Part shown: piece by piece, positions 11,153 to 20,000 of the stretch
Position numbering within the stretch: the first letter of the stretch is position 1
How the letters are laid out: the number at the start of each line of letters is the position of its first letter
Source: Pseudomonadota bacterium
Lineage (GTDB): Bacteria; Pseudomonadota; Gammaproteobacteria; Burkholderiales; Rhodocyclaceae
DNA: 64,000 nucleotides
Direction of reading: 5' to 3'
Assembly: GCA_018261895.1 (NCBI GenBank)
Contig: JAGTRT010000030.1
Location: 1-64,000 of the forward strand
Program-made: the position numbers and the translations under genes
Notes under the pieces: model-generated
Told to the model about the DNA's origin: nothing
Database searches by the model: none
The model's input: the letters and a program-made list of their open reading frames with translations, nothing else

Positions 11153-12134
11153 GGAGTTTCTCCACTATGTGTTCAATAAGGGCCGGCGACAGCTCGGCCT
11201 CGACCGGCAAAACCCAGGTTTCGCCCGCCGTCAGTCCGGCGCATTTTACTGCATCTTTTTCCGTCATCAGCAGGATGCCGTCCTGGGCAAATGTCAGATC
11301 GGCAGCGGTATAGCGATGATGATCGGGAAACGCCTGCGTCTTGCAGTCAAGCCCAAGCGCCGCAAGGGTCTGGAAGAATCGCTCCGGATTGCCAATGCCG
11401 GCCAGTGCATAGAGCGGGGATCGTCCGTGAAAACGTTCTGCCGTGCAGGTTTGCGAGGGATCATCCAGACGATAGAACTCCCCGGGCAGCAGACGCATCT
11501 CGAAGCCTGGCGCAGCGCCGGACAACGTCGATTTCAAATTATTGCCAATAATCGCGTCGACCGTGGCAAGCCGGCTCAATGGCTCGCGCAGGGGCCCGAC
11601 CGGCAGACGCCAGCCATTGCCCGCACCTCTAGCATCGAAAACCACAAGCTCAACATCCCGGGCCAGGGCATGGTGTTGCAGCCCATCGTCGCATAGCAGG
11701 ACGTTTACTTCCGGATGTGCGGCGAGCAAGGCCGCACCTGCCTCGGCTCGCTGCCTTCCAACCCAGACCGGCACACCGCTGCGCCGGGCCAGCAACAATG
11801 GCTCGTCGCCCACCTCTGTAGGCAGGGAGTCTGCATGGACCGGGATCACGCCATCGCCCGTGCGGCCATAGCCACGACTGACGATCCCCGGTTGCCATCC
11901 AAGCGCCTTGAATTGCTTCGCTAGCCAGAGCGTGAGCGGTGTCTTGCCGGCGCCACCGACGATCAGGTTGCCCACGACGATGACTGGGACCGGCAGGCGT
12001 ACCGGTTTGGCCAGGGCACGATTGAGGGCGCTCAGCACAACATAGATGGCGAGCAGCGGCAGCAAAAGCCACAACGCCGGCGTCAGCCGGCGTTGTTCAA
12101 ACCACTGTCGCTGTAGCCAGCGGGCGAACATCAA
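11133..12134 (-). CDS. lpxK: Tetraacyldisaccharide 4'-kinase (lipid A biosynthesis)
   Basis: This 333-residue inner-membrane-associated kinase phosphorylates the 4' position of the lipid A disaccharide. An N-terminal hydrophobic helix ([21 protein letters not shown]) precedes the P-loop [18 protein letters not shown], then [20 protein letters not shown] and the C-terminal [13 protein letters not shown] region. Length is normal. It overlaps exbD by 4 bp and the Trm112-like gene by 20 bp. Together with kdsB it shows that the organism makes lipid A and KDO. Confidence 0.96.
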   Translation of the reverse strand: MMFARWLQRQWFEQRRLTPALWLLLPLLAIYVVLSALNRALAKPVRLPVPVIVVGNLIVGGAGKTPLTLWLAKQFKALGWQPGIVSRGYGRTGDGVIPVHADSLPTEVGDEPLLLARRSGVPVWVGRQRAEAGAALLAAHPEVNVLLCDDGLQHHALARDVELVVFDARGAGNGWRLPVGPLREPLSRLATVDAIIGNNLKSTLSGAAPGFEMRLLPGEFYRLDDPSQTCTAERFHGRSPLYALAGIGNPERFFQTLAALGLDCKTQAFPDHHRYTAADLTFAQDGILLMTEKDAVKCAGLTAGETWVLPVEAELSPALIEHIVEKLRGRQVA

Positions 12135-12544
12135 CGATTCTGGGTGGCGAAGGAAATGTGCGGATAACCGGCCGTCTGCGCCGCCTGCATGACATCGACG
12201 ACGCTTTGATGCGTTGCCTTGGCGTCGGCGTTGATGACGATCAGCGGATCCTCTCGGCTGCCCGCCGCCCGGCGCAAACCATCGGCAATGCTCTTGACGT
12301 CACTGGTCGCCAGCGGCGACTTGTTGATCAGCACCTGACCAGTGGCTGTCACAGCCACATCGACCTCGTTGGGTTGCTCGGCCTGCTTGCTGGCATCCGC
12401 CGTCGGCAGGTTGATTTCCAGACCGGAAAACTTGGCGTAGGTCGTGGTCAGCATCAGGAAGATGATGATGACCAACAGTACGTCGATCAAGGGAATCAGA
12501 TTGATCTCCGGCTCTTCCCGGCTACGACCGCGCTGAAAATTCAT
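12131..12544 (-). CDS. exbD: ExbD/TolR-family biopolymer transport protein
   Basis: This 137-residue protein has a single N-terminal membrane span with the conserved Asp (INLIPLIDVLLVIIIFLMLT) and a periplasmic domain. It works with ExbB to pass proton-motive force to TonB- or Tol-type partners. The gene follows exbB by 3 bp and overlaps lpxK. No tonB or tolA is nearby, so the energised partner cannot be named; the exbB-exbD-lpxK order is common in Betaproteobacteria. Confidence 0.92.
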   Translation of the reverse strand: MNFQRGRSREEPEINLIPLIDVLLVIIIFLMLTTTYAKFSGLEINLPTADASKQAEQPNEVDVAVTATGQVLINKSPLATSDVKSIADGLRRAAGSREDPLIVINADAKATHQSVVDVMQAAQTAGYPHISFATQNR

Positions 12545-12547
12545 CGC

Positions 12548-13153
12548 TTACTTCCGATCGCCGTGCATGTACTCGACCAGGCGGACGGCCTGCTGCTCCA
12601 TCTCGACAACAAACCCGTCGGCAAGCGCGCGGAAATGGCGCCAGAAGATCAGACTGGGAATGGCGATAACCAGACCGAAGCCGGTGTTGTAGAGCGCCAC
12701 GGAAATGCCGTGGGCCAGTTGCATCGGGTTGGCGCCGGTCGGCGACTGCGAACCGAAAATCTCGATCATGCCGACCACGGTGCCAAAGAGGCCCATCAAC
12801 GGGCTGACCGAGGCGATGGTGCCCAGTGTCGTCAGGTAACGATTCAGTTCGTGCGAAACAGCCGACCCGGCCTCTTCGATCGACTCCTTCATGATCTCCC
12901 GCGACGCATTGACGTTGCGCAGGCCGGCAGACAGCACTCGGCCAAGCGGCGAATGGCGATCCAGATCCTCAAGCAGCTTGTCGTTGTTGGCGCCGCGCTT
13001 GAATTCACCGACGGCACGCTGCAGCAGCCCGGATGGCACTACCTTGGCGTGGCGGAGGGCCACCAGGCGTTCGATAATCAGCGCCACGGAAATGACAGAT
13101 GCCAACAGCAAGGGCCAAATGGGCCAGCCGGCCGCTTGAACGATAGCTAACAC
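12548..13153 (-). CDS. exbB: ExbB/TolQ/MotA-family proton channel protein
   Basis: This 201-residue protein has three hydrophobic spans (about 8-26, 105-130 and 150-172). The conserved MotA/TolQ/ExbB core includes GTIASVSPLMGLFGTVVGMI and ALYNTGFGLVIAIPSLIFW. It starts at GTG with GAGGA about 10 bp upstream. It forms the proton channel with ExbD, which follows directly. As the first gene it may carry the promoter for exbB-exbD-lpxK-trm112-kdsB-adk-pfp-hppA, although a 74-bp gap exists between kdsB and adk. Confidence 0.92.
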   Translation of the reverse strand: MLAIVQAAGWPIWPLLLASVISVALIIERLVALRHAKVVPSGLLQRAVGEFKRGANNDKLLEDLDRHSPLGRVLSAGLRNVNASREIMKESIEEAGSAVSHELNRYLTTLGTIASVSPLMGLFGTVVGMIEIFGSQSPTGANPMQLAHGISVALYNTGFGLVIAIPSLIFWRHFRALADGFVVEMEQQAVRLVEYMHGDRK

Positions 13154-13436
13154 GTGAGTTGATCCTCAATGGAAAATTAGCCTGCAATTCTGCCCTGCCC
13201 CCCGCCGCAGGGCAAGCGGCGTAATGACGCAGTTTTGGCGGCTTATCCCCAAAAGCTGTGGATAAGTCTGTGAATGAAGTGTCATCAACGATGCTAACCC
13301 CGCATCAGCAAAGGATTTTTTTTACTCTGCCAAAAAACGAGGCATTCAATTTAATCCCTTACAAATCAATAATTTAAAAAATATTTAGCCTGTCAAGAAG
13401 GGATGCTGAATTTTTTACCCGGGTTACAATCCGGCC

Positions 13437-14789
13437 ATGCAAAATTCCGTTTCGCCTGTCGGTAACTCCGTCCTCAGCATATCCACCTTGAATAGACTGG
13501 TCAGGGACTGCCTTGAATCTGCTTTCCCATTGACCTGGGTTGGCGGTGAAATTTCCAACCTGACCTACGCCGCTTCCGGCCACGTTTATTTTTCGCTCAA
13601 GGACAGCAACGCGCAGGTGCGCTGCGTGATGTGGCGAAACCGGGCGCAGTTGCTCGGCTGGCGCCTGGAAAACGGTCAGAAGATCGAAGCCCGCGCACTG
13701 GTTTCCTTCTACGAGCCGCGTGGCGAGTTCCAGCTCAATGTCGAAGCGATCCGCCGGGCCGGCCAGGGCGACCTGTTCGAACGCTTCCTCCAACTCAAGG
13801 CAAAACTTGAAAATGAGGGCATTTTTGCCGTTGACCGTAAGAGGCCGCTACCCGCCTTCCCGCGCCGCCTCGCCATCGTCACCAGCCCGCAGGCCGCCGC
13901 CCTGCGCGACGTACTGACCACATTGCACCGGCGCGCGCCGCATGTCGCCATCACGCTTTTTCCGACCCCCGTGCAGGGCGAAGGCGCCGGCGCCAAAATC
14001 GCCGAAGCCATAGCGCAAGCCGCCGGCAGCGACTGCGACACCATCATCCTGTGCCGCGGTGGCGGCAGCATCGAAGACCTCTGGGCCTTCAACGAAGAAT
14101 GCGTAGCCCGGGCCATCAACGCCTCGGCCAACCCGGTGGTATCCGGCGTCGGTCACGAAACCGATTTCACCATTGCCGATTTCGCCGCCGACCTGCGCGC
14201 CCCGACGCCCACCGCCGCGGCCGAAATGGCCAGTCCCGACCGGGATGCCCTGGTCGACCGACTGACCCAGCTGGAGAACCATCTCGGCCGCCGCATGGAC
14301 CGCCTGCTCTCCGATCAATTGCAACGCCTTGACTGGCTGGGCGCCCGCCTCGTCCATCCGGCCGAACGCATCCGCCAGCGTCAGCGCGACACGGATGCGC
14401 TGCGCACCCGTCTGCAGCACGCCTTGCGCCGCCAGACCGAGCACGGCGCACTTCGCCTGCAAGCCATTGGCCAACGCCACATCAGTGCCCGACCGCGCCC
14501 GGAAAAGCTGGCCGAAGCCCTCGCCCACCTCAAATATCGCCTGACCCGGCACAGTCAATGGGCAATTTCTCAATATTCCGGGAAACTAAATTCACTTGGC
14601 AGCAGTCTGACCCAACTGGATCCGCACGCTGTCCTGTCGCGTGGCTATACACTGGCCATCGACGCTGACGGACGTGCCGTGCGCGACGCCTCCCGGCTCA
14701 GCCCAGGCGATTTGCTGAAACTGCGCTTCGCCAGCGGTTCGGCCAACGCCACGATCAATCAGGTTGTGGCTACCCCGGAAGCTGACTAG
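13437..14789 (+). CDS. xseA: Exodeoxyribonuclease VII large subunit
   Basis: This 450-residue subunit of the single-strand exonuclease has an N-terminal OB-fold (about 10-110: SVSTLNRLV-like start, WVGGEISNLTYAASGHVYFS) and a catalytic core with LPAFPRRLAIVTSPQAAALRD and the DTIILCRGGGSIEDLWAFN and NPVVSGVGHETDFTIADF motifs. A coiled-coil C-terminal half follows, with the usual ending LDPHAVLSRGYTLA. It lies divergently from exbB across a 283-bp gap. Codons for EGIFAVDRKRP match the 36-bp dispersed repeat while the protein keeps what looks like normal family length at this site. Confidence 0.96.
   Translation: MQNSVSPVGNSVLSISTLNRLVRDCLESAFPLTWVGGEISNLTYAASGHVYFSLKDSNAQVRCVMWRNRAQLLGWRLENGQKIEARALVSFYEPRGEFQLNVEAIRRAGQGDLFERFLQLKAKLENEGIFAVDRKRPLPAFPRRLAIVTSPQAAALRDVLTTLHRRAPHVAITLFPTPVQGEGAGAKIAEAIAQAAGSDCDTIILCRGGGSIEDLWAFNEECVARAINASANPVVSGVGHETDFTIADFAADLRAPTPTAAAEMASPDRDALVDRLTQLENHLGRRMDRLLSDQLQRLDWLGARLVHPAERIRQRQRDTDALRTRLQHALRRQTEHGALRLQAIGQRHISARPRPEKLAEALAHLKYRLTRHSQWAISQYSGKLNSLGSSLTQLDPHAVLSRGYTLAIDADGRAVRDASRLSPGDLLKLRFASGSANATINQVVATPEAD
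13805..13840 (+). repeat. Dispersed 36-bp repeat, copy inside xseA
   Basis: Sequence gggcatttttgccgttgacc followed by gtaa matches the second half of the consensus with a GCCGTTGACC variant of the core; the first third is weak. It encodes GIFAVDRK in frame. Confidence 0.55.
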
Positions 14790-14831
14790 AATTTTCGCTT
14801 TACCCCTTCAACGAACCCACGGAGAACAAAA

Positions 14832-15416
14832 ATGGAACATCAACTGCCCGCCCTGCCGTTTGCCAAGGACGCCCTCGCCCCGCACATGTCGGCCGAGACC
14901 TTTGACTACCACTACAGCAAGCACCACAACGCCTATGTGGTTAACCTGAACAACCTGATCAAGGGCACCGAGTACGAGAACCTCGACCTCGAAGCCATCG
15001 TCAAGAAGGCTCCGGCTGGCGGCATCTACAACAACGCAGCCCAGGTCTGGAACCACACCTTCTTCTGGAACTGCCTGACCCCGAACGGCGGCGGCGCACC
15101 GAAGGGTGCCCTGGCTGCTGCCATCGACGCCAAGTGGGGTTCGCTCGACGCCTTCAAGGCGGCCTTCCAGGCCTCCGCCGTCGGCAACTTCGGCTCCGGC
15201 TGGACCTGGCTGGTCAAGAAGGCCGACGGTTCCGTCGACATCGTCAACATGGGCGCCGCCGGCACCCCGCTGACCACCGGCGACAAGGCTCTGCTCTGCG
15301 TCGACGTCTGGGAACACGCCTACTACATCGACTACCGCAACCTGCGCCCGAAGTTCGTCGAAACCTTCCTGGCTTCGCTGGTCAACTGGTCGTTCGCCGA
15401 AGCCAATTTCGCCTGA
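14832..15416 (+). CDS. sodB: Iron superoxide dismutase
   Basis: This 194-residue cytoplasmic enzyme removes superoxide. Ligand segments are intact: YHYSKHHNAYV, QVWNHTFFWNCL and the C-terminal DVWEHAYYIDYRN. The Fe-type hallmark AAQVWNHTFFWN and the short length favour Fe over Mn, although Fe/Mn preference cannot be fixed from motifs alone. GGAG lies 8 bp before the ATG. A strong terminator follows, so it is probably monocistronic. Confidence 0.95.
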   Translation: MEHQLPALPFAKDALAPHMSAETFDYHYSKHHNAYVVNLNNLIKGTEYENLDLEAIVKKAPAGGIYNNAAQVWNHTFFWNCLTPNGGGAPKGALAAAIDAKWGSLDAFKAAFQASAVGNFGSGWTWLVKKADGSVDIVNMGAAGTPLTTGDKALLCVDVWEHAYYIDYRNLRPKFVETFLASLVNWSFAEANFA

Positions 15417-15461
15417 TCGACAAAGCTTGTCGACGATGTAATGCTGGCATTGCATCGGAAT

Positions 15462-15489
15462 AAAAAGGGGAGCTGCGGCTCCCCTTTTT
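15462..15489 (+). terminator. Rho-independent terminator after sodB (bidirectional form)
   Basis: Perfect hairpin aaaaaggggagc-tgcg-gctccccttttt between sodB and the convergent lipoprotein hydrolase gene; it can serve both. Confidence 0.9.
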
Positions 15490-15519
15490 CATGCCGCTTC
15501 CGCAGGACTTGCGGCTGTT

Positions 15520-16863
15520 TTATCGCGCATTTCCGGTCCGCGCGGCAGGTGGAACAAAATCATTGGCGAGCAATGCCTGGTTCACTTCCGAGTGAACTTC
15601 TGCGCTTCGCAGAATGCTGACGTGGTCCTCATCGAATCCCCGGATGGCGACAGCCTGACGTTGCGCGTCAAGGCGGAACTGGCTCTTGAGCGGGATCACC
15701 CCGTCACTGCTGTCACGGCTGAAGCTGGAGGTGTTGCGATAGCTGATCAGCATGGTGTGGCGGACACCGGCAGGGAGAGGGAGGGCAAACAGGCTTTTCA
15801 GAAAAGGCCCTTCTGCCACGAGATTGCGCCAGGCGGGCATGACGACCCGGGCAAAATCGAGCCAGAGCTCCATGTTGGCGACGCCGCCATAGGGACTCGA
15901 AATGGAAACGAAGTTGCCGGCATAGTCACAGCTGTTCGTGCGTACGCACTCGGCCAGATATTCACGGACCATCAATCCGCCCATGCTATGCGCGACAAAG
16001 TGCATCTTGCTGAAGCCATAACGGTGGCGCAGCTCGGCCAGCAAGCCAACGAGTCCGTCGCCCAATGCCCGCAAGTCCATTCCGCTCGGGTAATTGAGCA
16101 CCCAGGGCTGGAATCGCTGCCGGTCAAGATGCCTGATCATTGACTCGAAATTCCGTCCGGTGCCATTGATGCCATGGACAAAAAGCACTGGCGTTTTCGC
16201 TGGATCGTAGGGTTCGAGGAAGAATATGCCGGCACGACCGGCCTTCATGAACCCGATGGGCTCCCACATGCTCATCGCGGCCGATTCACGACTGAAGCGC
16301 TCGTCGTCAAGAGACACCACCTTGCCCAGCTGGACATCGATCTTGCCCAGGGAGTTGCCCCGCAATTCGAACAGTTTTTCCAGGGCTGGCGGTAGCGGAC
16401 GGGCCGCCGGCCCTTTCAGGTCAAGGACGATGTCCGTGACATCGTCCCGCCCGATCGCGCTACCGGAAAGGTCGTACCAGACGGCAGGCTCGGTCGACTG
16501 ATAGGCAAAATCCCGATTCAAATCCTGAAAGGCGACCAGAAACCGTGAATCGCGCAAGGCGGCCAGACGAAACTGTCCGGGACGCTCAAATACACGGTAA
16601 TTGTGGATTTCCTGGCCCTGATCATCGCCCATGACCACGACGATCACCTCGCAATCCTTGCAGGCAGAAGCCTCGACCTTTCCAGAAACCACCCGGAGCC
16701 GTTCCCGGGATTCAGTGATATCCGCAGCCAGACGACCGAAATTGCCACACCCGGACAACAAGGCCAGGCACGGAATCAGGACAAGCAAGATGCCGGATCG
16801 CCGCAACAAAGGCCAAAAGGCACCCCGTTGGCAGGCAAATGCGACCGACGAAAAACTGGACAT
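15520..16863 (-). CDS. Lipoprotein alpha/beta hydrolase (lipase-like)
   Basis: This protein of about 447 residues has a long hydrophobic signal ending in lipobox LLSGC, so it is probably lipid-anchored. A beta-rich N-terminal domain (about 60-190) precedes an alpha/beta hydrolase domain with oxyanion segment VLFVHGINGTGRNF, nucleophile elbow VAHSMGGL, and a plausible late Asp/His pair (DGVIPLKSQ, DEDHVSILRS). Substrate is unknown; lipase or esterase is likely. Three ATG codons in a row are possible starts; the third has GAGG at the best spacing. It is transcribed toward sodB and separated from it by a shared terminator. Confidence 0.8.
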   Translation of the reverse strand: MSSFSSVAFACQRGAFWPLLRRSGILLVLIPCLALLSGCGNFGRLAADITESRERLRVVSGKVEASACKDCEVIVVVMGDDQGQEIHNYRVFERPGQFRLAALRDSRFLVAFQDLNRDFAYQSTEPAVWYDLSGSAIGRDDVTDIVLDLKGPAARPLPPALEKLFELRGNSLGKIDVQLGKVVSLDDERFSRESAAMSMWEPIGFMKAGRAGIFFLEPYDPAKTPVLFVHGINGTGRNFESMIRHLDRQRFQPWVLNYPSGMDLRALGDGLVGLLAELRHRYGFSKMHFVAHSMGGLMVREYLAECVRTNSCDYAGNFVSISSPYGGVANMELWLDFARVVMPAWRNLVAEGPFLKSLFALPLPAGVRHTMLISYRNTSSFSRDSSDGVIPLKSQFRLDAQRQAVAIRGFDEDHVSILRSAEVHSEVNQALLANDFVPPAARTGNAR

Positions 16864-16950
16864 CATCATTACCTCAAACCTATCAACACTGCCTTACCAG
16901 AATCTTTATCAAGCCAACGGGGAATGAACTCCCCGAAAGCCCTTCCTGTT

Positions 16951-17520
16951 TTATTTTCGGCCCGGCTTTTTGGGCCGCTTGCTGCCGCCGGCACCACCGG
17001 CCGCCCGCCTCAGCGACACGGCGACGAGGAAGGGGAATTCCGCATCGGCAGAATGGACAACACGAAACTCGGGGCCGACGGCATCGGCAACCCATTCAAG
17101 CAGGACGCCCATGTCCACGGCTTCGCACCGAAGGTCCACCGTGAGGCTGTCGCCATCGGCATACACCGGAAAATCGGAGCACCCCGCCGGCTTGATGGCC
17201 TGACCATAGACCTTGCACGTACGGGCCGTCATGTCGTAGGCCGGACAGGCTTTCTGATGGGCGTAGTAGAGGCCGTTTCCAGCGCGAATCTCGGTGGGCC
17301 CCTGGCCGGCGGAGAGTCGCTGGTCGAAGGTCGCGCGCGACTCATCCAGATGCCAGAACACCTTGACCTGCTTCCAGTTCAACTCGAGCACCAGTGCATC
17401 GAGCCGGCAGCAGGGCTTGGCGCAGACGCTGCAGTGCGGGATGACCTGCGCGTCCTGATAAGCGCTTGCTGCGGCCTCCAACTTGGCGACCAGCGACGGG
17501 GCGCCTCGCTTCGAACTCAT
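16951..17520 (-). CDS. YkgJ-type cysteine cluster protein
   Basis: This 189-residue protein resembles the YkgJ/UPF0153 cysteine-cluster family: HCSVCAKPCCRLDA near the N-terminus, then CPAYDMTARTCKVYG and KPAGCSDFPVY, arranged as a probable metal or Fe-S/zinc cluster. The ORF track extends 85 codons further upstream, but that part looks non-coding and lies in the divergent promoter gap; ATG at 17520 (MSSKRGAPSL) is chosen. The C-terminus is Gly/Lys/Arg-rich (GGAGGSKRPKKPGRK). Function is unknown. Confidence 0.75.
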   Translation of the reverse strand: MSSKRGAPSLVAKLEAAASAYQDAQVIPHCSVCAKPCCRLDALVLELNWKQVKVFWHLDESRATFDQRLSAGQGPTEIRAGNGLYYAHQKACPAYDMTARTCKVYGQAIKPAGCSDFPVYADGDSLTVDLRCEAVDMGVLLEWVADAVGPEFRVVHSADAEFPFLVAVSLRRAAGGAGGSKRPKKPGRK

Positions 17521-17853
17521 GGGCGGCCCCGCATGTCGGGAAAAACGAAGGGGACGAACACTACTGACCTCTGAAAAAACAAAAAATGGGGCCCGAAGGC
17601 CAATGCACGGCAGGGTAACAGGACGATGGGCGGATGGAAATCTGCCTCGATGCCGGTCAACCCGGGGATTCGCCGCCACCGACCATGGCAACGCCGTGCC
17701 ACAAGGACAATCTGCGCCATTTGCGACAAACTGCAAATACATCAACTTGTCGTAGAATGGGCCCTCCCAGAGCACCTTCGGGCCTTTCTGCCTGTCGGTT
17801 TCGCCTCGCCTGACTTCAACCGGACTGCCCTATTTGATTCTGGCCGACCCATC
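17521..17853. other. Gap between divergent genes
   Basis: This 333-bp region separates the divergent YkgJ-like and histidine kinase genes. Long frames here are extensions of those genes without codon or homology support. It probably holds both promoters; no clear motif was recognised. Confidence 0.5.
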
Positions 17854-19704
17854 ATGACGCTCTTCAAGCACCTACGCTGGCTCCTGCTTGGATTCGCGCT
17901 CCATCACGCCACCGCCCTGTCGGCGGAGTCGATCCGGCTCCAGTTGAACTGGTTTCACCAGTTTGAATTTGCCGGCTATTACGCGGCGCTGGAAAAGGGT
18001 TATTACCGGGAAGCGGGATTGCAGGTCTCGATCGCCGAAGGCGGGCCGCATGTCGATCCCTCGCAACGGGTGGTGAGCGGCGAGGCCGATGTCGGGGTCG
18101 GCTCATCGAACGTCCTGATCGACCGCTCGCGCGGCATGGATCTGGTAGTCCTGGGCGTGATCTTCCAGCATTCGCCGGCCGTGCTGCTCACCCTGCGCGG
18201 TAGCGGCATCAATGCCTTGGCCGACCTTTCGGGCAAGACCCTGTTCGATTCCCCGAATGCCGGCGATGTCGTCGCCATGCTCAAACGGGCAGGCGTTGAC
18301 TATGCCCGGCTGAACAGGATCGAGCACAGCGGCAATCCCAAAGACCTGGTCGATGGCAAGGCGGCGGCCATGATCGCCTACAGCACCAACGAACCCTATG
18401 TGCTCGAAGAGGCCGGCATTCCCTACCGGATTTTTTCGGCACGCGGCTCGGGCATCGACTTCTACGGCGGCAACTTTTTCACGAGCGGTGAAACGCTCAG
18501 AAATAATCCCGAGATGATTCGCGCCTTTCGCGAAGCGACGCTGCGCGGCTGGGAATACGCGCTGAAACACAAGGAAGAAATGGCGGACCTCATCCTGGCC
18601 AAGTATTCCCGTAAAAAGAGTCGGGCGGCGCTGCTCTTCGAAGCCGACCAGACCTTGCAGCTCATTCAGCCCGACCTGATCGAACTCGGCTACCAGAGCG
18701 CCTCGCGCTGGCACTACATGGCGTCGGTCTATGAAGACATCGGAGAGAAAGACGCCGGCGCCGGGCTGGCCGGCTTGATCTACGACACGACACCGCCCCC
18801 GGATAACACGCGCCTGCTCATGGTGGTCGCCGGCTTGCTCGGCGCCAGCCTCATCCTGGGCATGATCGCGCTGAATCACGCCCGCCTCAACCGGCAATTG
18901 CGCAAGGAAATGGATGAGCGCCTCCGGGCAGAGCAGGACCTGCGTACGCATCGCGACCACCTGTACGATCTGGTCAGCGCCCAGACCCAGGCCCTGGTCA
19001 ATGCCAAGGAAGCCGCCGAATCCGCCAACAAGGCGAAAGACGTGTTCCTGGCCAACATGTCGCACGAACTGCGCACGCCGATGCACCAGATCATCGGGCT
19101 GGCCACGATCGGCCAGGAAAAGACCGGAGAGCAGGAATCCCAGCGCCTGCACAGCCTGTTCAAGCACATCCATTCAGCCGGCAAACGCATGGAGCGCCTG
19201 ATCGCCGAACTGCTGGAACTCACCCACCAGCCCGCCGACAGCTCCAAGGCGGCCTTCACCCAATGCGACCTCGTCCAGCTCTGCGAAAGCGCACTGGCCC
19301 GCGAACAGGCACATGCCACCGACAAGCAGATCGCAATCCAGTTGGCGGCCCCCGTTTCGGCCCCGATCTTTTGCGACAAGGTGCGCATCGAACAGATGAT
19401 CTGCCACCTCCTGGGCAACGCCATTCAATACTCACCGCGCGAAAGCAGCGTCGAACTCACGCTCGAAAGCCAGCCGGGCAACTGGCTGCTAAAGGTCGCG
19501 GACCATGGCATCGGCATCCTCGAGGAGGAGCGGGACAGCATTTTCGAGGCGTTCTTCCAGGGCAAACGGACGGCCAGCGGCGCCGGCGGGAAAGGCCTCG
19601 GCCTGGCACTTTGCCGGCAAATCGTGAGCATGCATGGCGGCACCATCCGCGCCTGCGACAACGCACCCCACGGCACGGTCATCGAGGTCGTGCTTCCGTT
19701 CTAA
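17854..19704 (+). CDS. Sensor histidine kinase with THI5/NMT1-like binding domain
   Basis: The protein is 616 residues. A signal-like helix is followed by an SsuA/THI5/NMT1-type periplasmic binding domain (about 22-265: IRLQLNWFHQFEFAGYYAAL, GEADVGVGSSNVL). One membrane span (about 319-341) and a coiled coil lead to HisKA with H404 in MSHELRTPMHQIIGLA and a HATPase domain with HLLGNAIQYS, DHGIGI and GKGLGLALCRQI. Family knowledge: this binding fold senses small molecules such as pyrimidine thiamine precursors or sulfonates; here it seems wired to a kinase. No receiver domain or response regulator lies next to it. ATG at 17854 is chosen because the 76 upstream codons lack a signal peptide. The defence-like cluster starts 296 bp downstream. 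Confidence 0.88.
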   Translation: MTLFKHLRWLLLGFALHHATALSAESIRLQLNWFHQFEFAGYYAALEKGYYREAGLQVSIAEGGPHVDPSQRVVSGEADVGVGSSNVLIDRSRGMDLVVLGVIFQHSPAVLLTLRGSGINALADLSGKTLFDSPNAGDVVAMLKRAGVDYARLNRIEHSGNPKDLVDGKAAAMIAYSTNEPYVLEEAGIPYRIFSARGSGIDFYGGNFFTSGETLRNNPEMIRAFREATLRGWEYALKHKEEMADLILAKYSRKKSRAALLFEADQTLQLIQPDLIELGYQSASRWHYMASVYEDIGEKDAGAGLAGLIYDTTPPPDNTRLLMVVAGLLGASLILGMIALNHARLNRQLRKEMDERLRAEQDLRTHRDHLYDLVSAQTQALVNAKEAAESANKAKDVFLANMSHELRTPMHQIIGLATIGQEKTGEQESQRLHSLFKHIHSAGKRMERLIAELLELTHQPADSSKAAFTQCDLVQLCESALAREQAHATDKQIAIQLAAPVSAPIFCDKVRIEQMICHLLGNAIQYSPRESSVELTLESQPGNWLLKVADHGIGILEEERDSIFEAFFQGKRTASGAGGKGLGLALCRQIVSMHGGTIRACDNAPHGTVIEVVLPF

Positions 19705-19738
19705 AGGCGCCCCGAGGTCGAAACGGTGCCATCCGGAC

Positions 19739-19774
19739 ATTTCGATTTTGGCCCTTTTTTCCGGTTGACCGTGA
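19739..19774 (+). repeat. Dispersed 36-bp repeat, intergenic copy
   Basis: Near-perfect copy (atttcgattttggccc then ttttttccggttgaccgtga) in the gap between the histidine kinase gene and the defence-like cluster. Confidence 0.85.
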
Positions 19775-20000
19775 AAGGCTGCCCCAAAGCAAAAATGCCA
19801 GGCAGCAAGGCCCGAAACACGCCTGAAATACAGGCCAGATAAGGCTTGGCATGACACATTCATCGGTTTAAGATTGTTAGACGATTTGCATCACGGCAAA
19901 TCGGACTGCGCAGCAAAAAACAAGAAGCACGCTGGCCCGCGAGTGGTTGGTCTTGATCGCTCCGGTTCGGCAGATGATGTCAGCCAACAGAGGGGCGTAC

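Noticed and set aside
17626-17853. N-terminal extension of the histidine kinase ORF
   Set aside because: It would bury the signal peptide and covers the divergent promoter gap.
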